Notes under the pieces: generated by a model
Databases searched by the model: none
What the model was told of the DNA's origin: nothing
The model's input: only the letters and a program-made list of their open reading frames with translations
Position numbers and translations under genes: made by a program
DNA from: Haberlea rhodopensis
Taxonomy: Eukaryota > Streptophyta > Magnoliopsida > Lamiales > Gesneriaceae
NCBI GenBank assembly: GCA_907163345.1
Contig: CAJQUN010000060.1
Span: forward strand, 248,001-312,000
Length of the DNA stretch: 64,000 bases
Direction of reading: 5' to 3'
Part shown: positions 13,758-23,000 of the stretch, piece after piece
Position numbering within the stretch: position 1 is the first letter of the stretch
How the letters are laid out: each line of letters begins with the position of its first letter

Positions 13758-13956
13758 TAACAAAATTTTCATACTATGGTGATTTTCAAGTTTATCCAAT
13801 GGTTCTACCTCCATGCTTTCTATCACACTTCTAAACTTGCATCAAAGTTACACTCAAGCATGCTATTCACATATCTTTCATAAAACCACAAATTCATACT
13901 CTTTAATTCCATCAAAAGTAATTAAAACTTGCTTCACGACAACTTAACAACCTATC

Positions 13957-13958
<2 letters not shown>

Positions 13959-14024
<66 letters not shown>
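13959..14024. repeat. (AC)n-(AT)n microsatellite
   Basis: About 36 bases of AC repeat run directly into about 30 bases of AT repeat, inside the solo LTR. Confidence 0.97.
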
Positions 14025-14032
<8 letters not shown>

Positions 14033-14548
14033 ACAAACTCATAAATCATTAAATTCATACCAATTTCCTTTGGTGTTGTTAATCCACAACTTTGAAATGA
14101 ATTTACAAGCTCACCCTCAACCACAAGTCAAAAGAGGAGCAAGAGGAGTGAGGAGAGTGTGTAGGATTACTAGGTGCAAAATGGTGAAGTATGTGTTTAA
14201 CAATCTAACTTTCATTATATGTATGAACCTCCAAATGAAAGCCAAATGCATAACAAAGCTAATTCAAATTCAAATGCATCCTCTCATCAAATCCTATAAC
14301 ATACCAATTACATATAATTATATGTTTAACCATGTACCTTCACGGACAATATCTATCTACACCACCAACATCTTAACCTATGTTATACCCATATGTTCTC
14401 ATTTCAACATAAAACATGGTTATCATACTTAGTATTTATGTATCACACTCGGTTCAAGCCGAACTCGAGTCCATGACAGACTGCAATTATCACACAATGA
14501 CGTCATAATCATATCCAATACATGTTTACGTCATATCGAGGCATTACA

Positions 14549-15440
14549 TGATGCCATGATGAAAAAGCCTAATATGCTAGATTTTTAAAGGAGGTATGGA
14601 AAGTGGGTAAGAACAAGGAAGGCAAAGGGTGTCCCAAGATTGAGTTAGGTGAGAATGTTTCTGCGGTCATCCAAAGAAGCATTCCGACAAAGTGGGACCC
14701 TGGTATGTTTTCTATCCCTTGTGTGATTGGAACCACTAGAATCGAGAAGACAATGCTCGATTTTAGGATCTTCCGTTAATGTTATGACTTACTCAATCTA
14801 CACTCAACTGAAACCTGGACCTTTGAAAAGAGACAGTACTATGATTCAATTAGCTGATAGATCCACGGTTATTCCTAGGGGGGTAGTTTAGGATATACTT
14901 GTGCACGTAGAGAGTTTTTTTTTCCCAGCTGATTTCTATGTCCTAGACATGGAAAATGGTGATCCATCTAGCCTCATTCTTTTAGGGAGACCATTCTTGA
15001 AAACTTCTAAATCGGTGATAGTTGTGAATAGCGGCATGTTAACAATGGAGTTTAATGGTGAGATTTCAAAATTCAATATCTATGAACCCATTAAAACTCA
15101 TGAGCATTCTAGTTACGCTATTGATATAAATGATGAATTGTGGGAGATGGGAAAGGCTATTGATGACAAAGGAGGTATGGACTTCAGTCTCGTGAAAAAT
15201 TTTCATACTATTGCTGCCTTATCGACTCATGATACTGCTGACTCTCTCTTTTCTCACTTACAGGATCCTACTGTTGAAGAGACACACCCTCCAAATAGAC
15301 CACATCAATCAATAACCGATGGAGGAGGAACAAAGACTGAGGACGCCTACTCAAAGGCAAACAAACCAAAGTTTAAGGGAATCAAGAAGATATTGAGGTG
15401 GAAGAAGAAGCATGGAGTGACACCGCATAACCCACCTTGA
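14549..15440 (+). pseudogene. pro: Athila protease region, degenerate
   Basis: Resumes after the solo LTR with DAMMKKPNMLDF. An aspartic protease core is readable across a one-base shift near 14765: LD..., then LGSSVNVMTYSIYTQLKPGP and IQLADRSTVIPRGVV, followed by an in-frame TAG near 14889. From 14901 an open stretch reads FFFPADFYVLDMENGDPSS, ILLGRPFLKTSKSV and MLTMEFNGEISKFNIYEP, then a Lys-rich tail ending at 15440. This matches the Athila protease and its extension. The usual RT, RNase H and integrase do not follow; the tail ends just before the conserved GGGAGGCAACC motif. Confidence 0.8.
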
Positions 15441-16885
15441 TCATGAAGGACTGGAGTCAGGCCACCGACGTTAAACAGAGGCGCTGCTTGGGAGGCAACC
15501 CAAGGGAGTTAGTTTCCCTATTCCTTTTTATTTTTTATTGCTTTAATAGTTAGGCTTTTCTCTTTTCTTATATTTTTGCCTTTCATTGGGGACAATGTAA
15601 GATTTAAGTATGGGGGAGGGATTAGTGGTGTGTTATTGCTTTTCTTATTACAAAAATACAAAAAAAATCAAAAAATTTGAACTTTTGAGCTCATAGTTAG
15701 TAATGAATGCATGCTTAGAATCACTAGCCCATGATGAAACCTAATTGATGGCATTCATGCTTTTGAACATAGATGAGTTGTTAACCTTGGAACACTTTGA
15801 ACTCGCAAATTTTGCTTTAACATATTAGTTGAATATTTTGAGCACAATATTGTCATGACTTGTGAAGTGTACATAGCTTAGTGAGATTGTGTGAATTTGT
15901 GATAGTCTTAGGAAGTCTCTAATACATTGTAGAACTTAAGTACATGCTCTTTGAGGCGTATGTCTAGACTACTTGCGAACAAGAAAGTGATATGGCGACC
16001 TTTGATGCGTTTGAGCCTTTCAAGCCTACCATGTAAAGAAAACCAATCACTATTACCAATTTTGAGCCTTAATGAAAAAGAATGGTCGTATGCTAAGCAT
16101 ACAAACGACCCCCATTCGACATTCTTTGGCTAGCCTATCATCCTTCCCTAATAAGCCTAAATATGAATTATATCCATACATTTGAAGGGAGTATGATGTA
16201 TTACATTCACATGCACTTAGGTATTAAATGATTAAAATGTTTGTGAGCTTCATTATGAAAAGAATGAAATGCATGGAAGAAAAGGGATGCCTTGAGTAAT
16301 TTGATAAAATATGACTCCAAGGAGAGCCAAGGCACAAAAGAAGAAAAGTGTTGAAATAAACCTTGCAAAAATATACAAGGTGTGAAAAAGAACAAAGTTG
16401 AAAAATTCATGCAATAAGAGACGCTTTTAGTGTGCATATCATCATACTCTCTTGTTTGATATATCTTTTTCCTTTCTTTCATAAGCCAATACCTAGGCCA
16501 AGCTACAAGCTAATAAAGACCTACTTGAATTGTGTTTGAAAAGTGGCTAAGGTAGTGGAGAAGGCTGTGCAAGTGAGCTTATACTGGTGTTGGTGTATGA
16601 CTTGAACTATTATGAGTTCACATTAATTGGATCTATAACTTGTACATGACACTTGTTTATGACCACACACGCACGTTCACTGCTTTGCTGGGTATAAATG
16701 TCTAGGGATTGAACTTGTTCCACTGTTAACTTTTCACCGCCTTTCATTACTATGCGTGTTTAAAATTGTTGAGGCATAGAAATGATGACAAGTTAGTTTG
16801 TTATGATGCTACGAGCCAAACAAAAAGATTGTAGTTTGTCTGATTTACTCGAGGTCGAGTAAAGTTTAAGTATGGGGGTATTTAA
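15441..16885 (+). other. Athila 3' noncoding region with two PPT-like tracts
   Basis: GCGCTGCTTGGGAGGCAACC at 15481-15500 is a motif found after the coding part of Athila/Tat elements. A first purine tract (TTAAGTATGGGGGAGGG) sits near 15604-15620. A second (TAAGTATGGGGGTA, 16867-16880) lies next to the LTR and is the likely plus-strand primer. Between them I see no convincing coding frame. Confidence 0.7.
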
Positions 16886-18331
16886 AGTGACTAGAAATAG
16901 TCACATCTATTGCGCTTAATTGTCTACGATTTGATATGTTTTGATGGGTAATTAATACATATACTACATAATCGTATATCTGTGTAATTGTAGGTGGAAT
17001 CGAAGAAATCAAGCTAACTAAGGCGAATAAAGGTCAAGAAAAGCCTTGGAGCTAATAAGGACTCAAAGTAGATCAAGAAAAATGCTAAAAACGTAATTTT
17101 TGGAGAAGCGATCGACCTCATAAAGGAGGAGATCGATCGCATTTGGATAGAAAGTTGAGCAACAAAATCTGCGGGTCAGCGATCGATGGCTACAATGGAG
17201 CGGTCGATCGCCAAAACCCACTGGAGCCAAGCGATCGGTCGCTATAAAGAGGAGATCGATCGCTCGAAGAATGTCACTGAAAAAAATAAGCTAGCGATTG
17301 ATCGCTAGCTTGTAGCAATCGATTGCCAGCAGTGTTTTGGAAAGTTTGGAGAATTGATTTCTTTCCTTCCTACATGGGCTCTAACCTACCCCATCAGCCT
17401 CCACATCTCTATATACTAGAAAACCAGCCTCTTTGAGAGGAGATTCAGACTTTAGAACATAGTTTTCAATAGTAATAAATTTTCTTTCAACTTTTGTGAA
17501 GAACGCTTGAAGAACGAAGACGGAAGCGACGTTCCCGAATCGTGATTCTTTTTAATAACTTTTCTTTTACCATTAGTTTAATGTTTTCTAGAATAGATTT
17601 GCTTGTTTTTAATCCAATTATGAGTAGCTAAACACTTTGATTCTTGGTTGAGGGATACTTGCCTTTGGAATAAAAACACTTGTGAAAATTTTGGTTTGAT
17701 TGTTGAATTTTTAATTCAATTTCAATTAGTTTTTCAGATTAAGACTATTATGATTGTTGTGTTTGATTGATAGACTGATCACCTAATAATCACATACACT
17801 ATCTAATGCTAATTAAGAAGCAACTAAGATTGATAATTACCTACTGTTGGTGTTATTAAATTCTTAGGAAAAACGATTGGATGATTAATTATAACGGCTG
17901 TAGTTTTTTATTAATTAGATTCATCAAACTTACTAAGCTATCATTGATTTAATCTTAACGACTGTAGTTTTGGTTAAAGATTTGATAAGAGTCGACTTGA
18001 ATGTTGTTTTCTATTTGACTACGATTAAGGTGAGGAATTAAGCTTCCAATTGATGAATAATTGAATGAATTCAAATGTTTAGTGATTTAATGATCAAGTG
18101 AATAATTTTCAAAGGTAAACTTGACCAAAAACCAAGAATTGCTTTTTAATCTTGATAATCTAGTAATTTGTTTGCTTTAGTTTAATTTAGTTATAGTTAA
18201 AGAATTTCAAAACCCCCTATTTTGATACTTGTCAGCACAAAAAAACTCACTTCCCTGCCTACTTACGTTGCTACATTAAATTGTTGTTAACTGAGAAGGG
18301 TTAATTTGGGCGTACACGATAACGTACACCA
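16886..18331 (+). repeat. 3' LTR of the Athila-type element
   Basis: 1446 bp. The start is set by alignment with the second Athila LTR at 63098 (TGTGACTAGAAATAG; the first base is A here) and the end by the match to 1-322. Contains a cluster of GCGATCGATCGC-like palindromes at 17105-17330. Confidence 0.88.
17105..17330. repeat. GATCGATC cluster in Athila LTR
   Basis: Decayed GCGATCGATCGC copies every 20-50 bases. The Athila lineage is only distantly related to the Tekay elements that carry the same palindrome. Confidence 0.8.
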
Positions 18332-18876
18332 GCATGTGTCTGGATTCCGGTTTTCTCTTTTCTACAACTTTATTCCTTCTTTGTTCTTCATTTCTTCGAC
18401 GTGTTGGATCGATTGAGTCATTTTTCATCTTTTTTAGTTCATTTTCTCCACTTCCATGCACTTCGACCTTGATTCCTGAAACATACAAAAACAACGTAAA
18501 AGCGCATAATATCGTCCAGAAATCACAGTAGATCTAACAAGAATGCATAGAAATATAAATACAAAAATGGCACTTATCACATTGTCCTCTATTTACCATA
18601 CAATGTATAAAATAAAAGGACAACACACCTACATGTGACTCGTCAGTAATCGTCGTCCATCTCATAATCATGGGTAAAGTGAGAAGATGATTATAGGGAC
18701 CTCCTCTTCAGTATAGACATGTACTAAAGACATGTAATGTTAAAGAAATCTGATTAAGACATGCTAATGTAAACTTAAAATAATAAAAACTAAAACTTAA
18801 ATAAATTAAAAGGATATACGGTTTTGATTGCCTCCCAAGAAGTGTTTCCACTCATAGTAAGTATTATATGATATCA
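18332..18876 (-). other. Remnant flanking DNA, possibly Athila/Tat-like on minus strand
   Basis: No coding frame is recognised. On the minus strand it contains CTTGGGAGGCAATC (about 18828-18841), resembling the post-pol motif of Athila/Tat elements, and GAGGACAATGTGATAAGT near 18590. It may be the 3' part of another old element into which both the Athila copy and B were inserted. Low certainty. Confidence 0.35.
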
Positions 18877-19205
18877 TGTGATGACCAGGGATTATAGGTG
18901 TTAATCCCGGAGTATTAATAATCCCTAAAGTGGTTTTACGTGGCGATTTGGGATTTAATCGAGGTGTTGGGCCTTCTGGGCTCGTTTATTTGGGCAGTTG
19001 GGATCGTTGGATCCAGAGGTTGAGATTGTATTCACATTACGGTGTAAAACCTAAGAGTTGGGTTTTTGATGTGTCTCGGAATCTCGGGTGCTATGTGAGC
19101 ACCGGTAGAGGGTTTTGGAGTTAGAGAGAGAGTTTTTGAAAACAGATGATTTTTAAGGAATCATGATGTATTTGTGGGGCTATTAATTTTTCGGGGTATT
19201 TTTGC

Positions 19206-19213
19206 TATAAATA
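19206..19213 (+). promoter_or_regulatory. TATA box of B LTR
   Basis: TATAAATA about 330 bases into the LTR, followed by a GC-rich leader. Equivalent positions: 25893-25900 in the 3' LTR and 49295-49302 (minus) in the related solo LTR. Confidence 0.75.
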
Positions 19214-19513
19214 CCATTTAAACCCAAATTTTAGACATAATTTCATTTTCAGCCCTCATTTTTCCCTCTCTCCCGCAGCCGCGATTCCCGTCGCCCCCTG
19301 CACCCCCGACGTTTCAGGCGCTCCGCCAGCCGCCGTCCGGCCGCCGATCGGCGCGTGCGACCTACCCACGGCTTCGTCTCGACGAGGCGCTCCTTTCCCC
19401 TCTGCCAATTGAAGGTTTCGTCGCGTCCTGGAGTCGGATTTTGAGAAAGAGCGTCGATCCCCAAAAGTTAGGGTTCATCGGATTTCGTCCGATTTTGCTT
19501 CCGATTTCGTTGG

Positions 19514-20079
19514 GTAATCTCCCTAACCCCTTGTTCGTCTTTTTCATGTATTTCCATGCCTTTATTGTTTCGAATTTCCCCAATTTCGTAGGGATTAAAT
19601 TTCGAATTATTGGGGGTTTTTGGCAAAGGTGATGATTCTTGCCATTGATGGTTTAATTCACATCTTAGGTGTATTATGATGCTTAAGTGGGATCGAATTA
19701 AGATGTTATGGTTCGAATTTGAAGAATTGTTAGGGTTCGAATTTAAAGGCTTGTTTGGGTTTCGAATTTTAGGGATTTGGATTTCAAATTTGGGGGTTTG
19801 GCATGTGGGATGATTATTCATGCTATGGATTGATTAATTGACATTCTAGATGAATTATGGTATTTAATTGGGTTCGAAATTGTGAGATTAAGGTTCGATT
19901 TTTGTAGGGCATTCTTGAACAAATTTCGATTGTCTCATTTATTTCCTTCCCTGCATGTACCCTGCCCCGGGTCTTTTAAGAGGATAATTGTCGTGTATTG
20001 ACAATGTTGTGAGGGATATGGGTGTGCTTGAGCATAGGTTACATGTTCGTAAATAATTGTGAATTATTTATCGTGTTAG
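19514..20079 (+). other. Intron-1-like segment in B LTR (566 nt)
   Basis: Starts TTGG|GTAATC and ends GTGTTAG|CACATC. In the related solo LTR at 47582-49633 the flanking sequences are joined directly (TTGG|CACATC), so this segment is missing there to the base. The copy in the 3' LTR is 26201-26766. Confidence 0.75.
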
Positions 20080-20140
20080 CACATCATTCCTCGGGGCATG
20101 GAACTCGAGCAAGGCTTGGCTCGGACTTCGGAGATTTAAG
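20080..20140 (+). other. 61-nt mini-exon-like segment
   Basis: CACATC...GATTTAAG between the two intron-like segments. The solo LTR at 48934-48994 has the same segment at 61 nt; H has 63 nt, E 59 nt, C 64 nt, D 63 nt. Confidence 0.65.
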
Positions 20141-20893
20141 GTACGTGCGACGTACGAGCATTACTATATATATGTGAAATGCATAAGGTGTTTTTGATTG
20201 CATTGAATGTTTTGCGTATGGTTATACATATATGTTGATATAGCCAAGGAATGACCCAAATCTTGATATCGCCGCTTGTAGCGTGCGTGACACTAGAGTA
20301 GGATGACTCTTGCATGATATATGGGGTACTGGGTTTATATGACTATATTATGAGACATTTGAGATGTCTAGGTTTGTAGAATCATGCATTCTTCGTAAGA
20401 CATTTGAGATGTCTAGGTTCGTAGAATCATGTATTCATTATGAGACATTTGAGATGTCTAGGTTTGTAGACTCATGTATTCATTATAAGACACTTGAGAT
20501 GTCTAAGTATAATGAAGGAATGGTAAAATAAATGCTAAGGCATTTGAGCTATCTGTGATTGATAGCAAGGTTGTGAAATCAGTATTAGATATTGTGATAT
20601 CTGTAATTGCATGTTTAATGAATTTGTAATCACTATATGTTGATATTCGAGGATCAGGCATGCGATGTGTAAATCAATGTGTTGATTTACTGATTTATGA
20701 GATTTGATGAGTTTGATGTTGTGAGAACAGGGACAGTACACGGAATCCCGGATGAGGATGTTGCCATCCAGGGAGTATCATTTAAATTCATTAGCATTTA
20801 CCTTTGTTGTAAATTATGAATTTCATTATTATGATTATGGGATTTTGTGTATTGGTATGCTCACCCCGTTGGGGGCTGTCTCTGTTGGGACAG
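20141..20893 (+). other. Intron-2-like segment in B LTR
   Basis: Donor-like AAG|GTACGT, branch-point-like TGCTCAC about 30 nt before the acceptor-like GGGACAG|GTGG. The donor sits in the inverted repeat GTACGTGCGACGTAC. Contains the direct repeats GACATTTGAGATGTCTAGG (about 20350-20500). Confidence 0.55.
20350..20505 (+). repeat. GACATTTGAGATGTCTAGG tandem repeat in B LTR
   Basis: Four units spaced about 40-55 bases apart. Each unit contains the inverted repeat GACATTTGAGATGTC. Copy in the 3' LTR at about 27037-27192. Confidence 0.85.
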
Positions 20894-21537
20894 GTGGACA
20901 GGTACATCGATGGCTATGGAGCTGAGCTCGAGCTGTTGATTTGAGGTACTCCCAGGATCGTGGTACCAGGGCTTGATGGAGCACGGTATCGTATAGAGTA
21001 CCTATATATACACCTGAGGATTTATACATATTCATATTCATGATGCTCGCATGTGAGCACGATTATACTTGTATATGGATTGTATATAAAGGCATGAGCC
21101 TTTCTCTCTTTCATTTAAGGTTGCATGCAATTAGGTTGAATTGCTAGAATGATATGAGAGTCATTGGTGTATTATGTGGGTGTTGGAACCCACTTTTGTT
21201 GACATATGTGTAGTGTCTTCCCTGGCTGGGAATCTACTTGTATTACTGCTTTCTGTTGAGTATTATGTGTTCCCTGGCCGGGAATTTTGTTATGTGTTGT
21301 ACTCTGTTTTGGGATAGCTCTATTTATGGGGAGACTCTGCCCAAATTTTTGTAAAAGTTTACAATGTGAAAAGTGGCACCAAGGGGTTGGTAAAGGGCAA
21401 ACATATGAGTCTTTTATTGACAGGCAATGATTAAGTATCATCAGAGCTTCCCGATTGACATTTTATAGAAAGCATGTACCACACATAGTGGTTAATACAC
21501 TAATCAAGGTTTTAAGGGCTTGGGGTCCTTACATTAG

Positions 21538-21549
21538 TGGTATCAGAGC
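21538..21549 (+). other. PBS of element B (initiator tRNA-Met type)
   Basis: TGGTATCAGAGC four bases after the 5' LTR. Confidence 0.93.
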
Positions 21550-21834
21550 AGTGGTTGCTCATTGGGGCTGTTAAGGGCCTAGGAAGTTATTGATAGCACA
21601 TATTTATGCATGATGGCATTAATGTTGTATGACATAGCAAATTGTTTATGTGCTCTTATGATATGAAAAGTGGTATTGCTAACCATTGTGGTTGCAGGAA
21701 TCGTGTGGAACACGATAGGATGACATTTATGGGGATGTCTGGCACTCCGTGTGTTATGTGCCAAGGAAGCTGGTTTTAAGAAAATCAGATAAAGGGATAT
21801 TTCCGAGGTAACATGTATTTTACGTTGTCTTGTT

Positions 21835-22245
21835 GACACATGATGAATGCAAAGTGGTGCATTGAGGTTATGATATATGTTATTGTGCATTGTTTTTGCA
21901 TATGCATGTCTTGAGTCAAAGTTATCTTAGTAAGGATTTTAATGGCTTATGCTAAAGTCCATATGAAGCGATGAAGAGTCCCGCTTATATGGAGTAGCAA
22001 CGCTAAAGTCCATTGGAAGCGATGAAGAGTTCCGCTTACATGGAGTAGCAACGCTAAAGTCCAGTGGAAGCGAGGAAGAATTCCGCTTTCCTGGAGTAGC
22101 AAGAAGCATTAAAATGTACTAATGATAAGGGCTCAGGATGAAATAAGGATTTAAGGAAAAAGAATGTCATGACATTGCATATCCATACATTCATATAATG
22201 CGTTTTTATTATGTATTGAATGTTGATGCATAGCGTATATGGCTA
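21835..22245 (+). repeat. Block shared with the LTR of element C
   Basis: From GACACATGATGAATGC through GTCAAAGTTATCTTAGTAAG to AATGTCATGACATTGC this block matches the minus strand of 31925-32330 at high identity, including three AAGCGATGAAGAGTTCCGCTT-type units. Another family's leader has been built into B's internal region, or the reverse. Confidence 0.82.
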
Positions 22246-22359
22246 TTGTTGTTAACCCTGATGGTTGCAGGTTACAGGAAATATGGAGTATAAAAAGGAA
22301 TGATGATTATACATTCCAGGAGTCCTGCTTATGACAGTGAGAATTTTTATACTTACGCT

Positions 22360-22600
22360 TGACCGCTAAAAATGTGGAGCGGGCGGGGATGCTCGCTTGC
22401 ACATGGAGGCGGGGTATTCCATACGAAGCGAGGATGAGATACCGCTTGTATGAAGAAGCTTATGCTTGTACCGCTAAAAATGTGGAGCGGGCAGGGATGC
22501 TCGCTTGCACATGGAGGCGGGGTATGCCATACGAAGCGAGGATGAGATACCGCTTGTATGAAGAAGCGAGGATGAGATGCCGCTTGTTAGGATGATGATT
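22360..22600 (+). repeat. GAAGCGAGGATGAGAT repeat units
   Basis: A duplicated block of about 110 bases (CCGCTAAAAATGTGGAGCGGG... and AAGCGAGGATGAGATACCGCTT). Each subunit can form a short hairpin with stem AAGCG/CGCTT. Confidence 0.8.
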
Positions 22601-22684
22601 CATTCCTTTGTGATGACATGGATGATAGCGGTGATGTGTCCCGCTGTGTCGATTTATATTCATTTCTCTATGAGGACACGGTTT

Positions 22685-23000
22685 ATAGCGATGGTTCATT
22701 CCGCTATATCTATTGGCGATGGTTCATTCCGCCAGGTGTATTTATAGCGACGGTTCATTCCGCTATATTTATTGGCGATGGTTCATTCCGCCAGGTGTAT
22801 TTATAGCGACGGTTCATTCCGCTATATCTATTGGCGATGGTTCATTCCGCCAGGTGTATTGATAGCGATGCCTCTTTCCGCTACTATGTGGACGATGATT
22901 CATACTCAGGTATATAGCGAGGTTTCATGCCACTTATTATATGACGAGGTGTCATGCCGTCGATTCTATAGCGAGGGATTTTGCCGCTATGTACTCAGCA
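22685..23000 (+). repeat. Constant-loop hairpin array
   Basis: Alternating units TAGCG-ATGGTTCATTC-CGCTA and TGGCG-ATGGTTCATTC-CGCCA, three of each, then variants with stems GACG/CGTC and ATAGCG/CGCTAT. The 11-base loop is conserved while the stem arms change in complementary pairs. See findings. Confidence 0.88.

Larger units (their letters stand above)
12595..14548 (-). mobile_element. Solo LTR between Athila gag and protease
   Basis: Starts TGTGGGGTAC and ends GGCATTACA; on the minus strand it opens TGTAATGCC. It carries the family layout: GATCGATCGGT cluster at 13548-13757, minus-strand mini-exon-like piece bounded by TATGTAG|CATC and ACAG|GTACGT at about 13381-13472, and a microsatellite. 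Removing it rejoins host codons CAA ATT G / AT GCC, restoring ...PLQIDAMMKKP. A clean 5-bp TSD is not visible (AATTG left, TGATG right), probably because of a small deletion at the right edge. Confidence 0.78.
1..18331 (+). mobile_element. Athila-type Ty3/gypsy element, gag-protease only, nested
   Basis: The window opens inside the 5' LTR. The last 322 bases match the end of the 3' LTR at 16886-18331. Between them are a tRNA-Asp-type PBS, a gag of Athila type, a degenerate protease, a long 3' noncoding stretch and a polypurine tract. No reverse transcriptase, RNase H or integrase is found in any frame, so this copy could move only with help in trans. Three later insertions (1181-3515, 3901-12152, 12595-14548) split the coding region; when they are removed the gag reading continues across the joints. 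The Athila assignment rests on the gag and protease motifs and the PBS. The left TSD lies outside the window. Confidence 0.85.
18877..21533 (+). repeat. 5' LTR of element B
   Basis: TGTGATGACC...GGTCCTTACA. Layout: U3, TATAAATA at 19206, GC-rich exon-1-like block (about 19255-19513), intron-1-like segment (19514-20079), 61-nt mini-exon (20080-20140), intron-2-like segment (20141-20893), U5. Unlike most relatives it has no GATCGATC cluster. Confidence 0.96.

Noticed and set aside
13929..14432. 167-codon frame with His-Thr and Tyr-Ile repeats
   Set aside because: Translation of the (AC)n(AT)n microsatellite in a solo LTR.
12595..14548. Perfect TSD for this solo LTR
   Set aside because: AATTG and TGATG do not match; the insertion is supported by restored host reading instead.
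21538..21560. tRNA gene at TGGTATCAGAGC
   Set aside because: Only the PBS complement of the tRNA 3' end is present; there is no tRNA body.
22685..23000. CRISPR array
   Set aside because: Repeats are short, alternate between two forms, have no unique spacers of constant length, and there are no cas genes.
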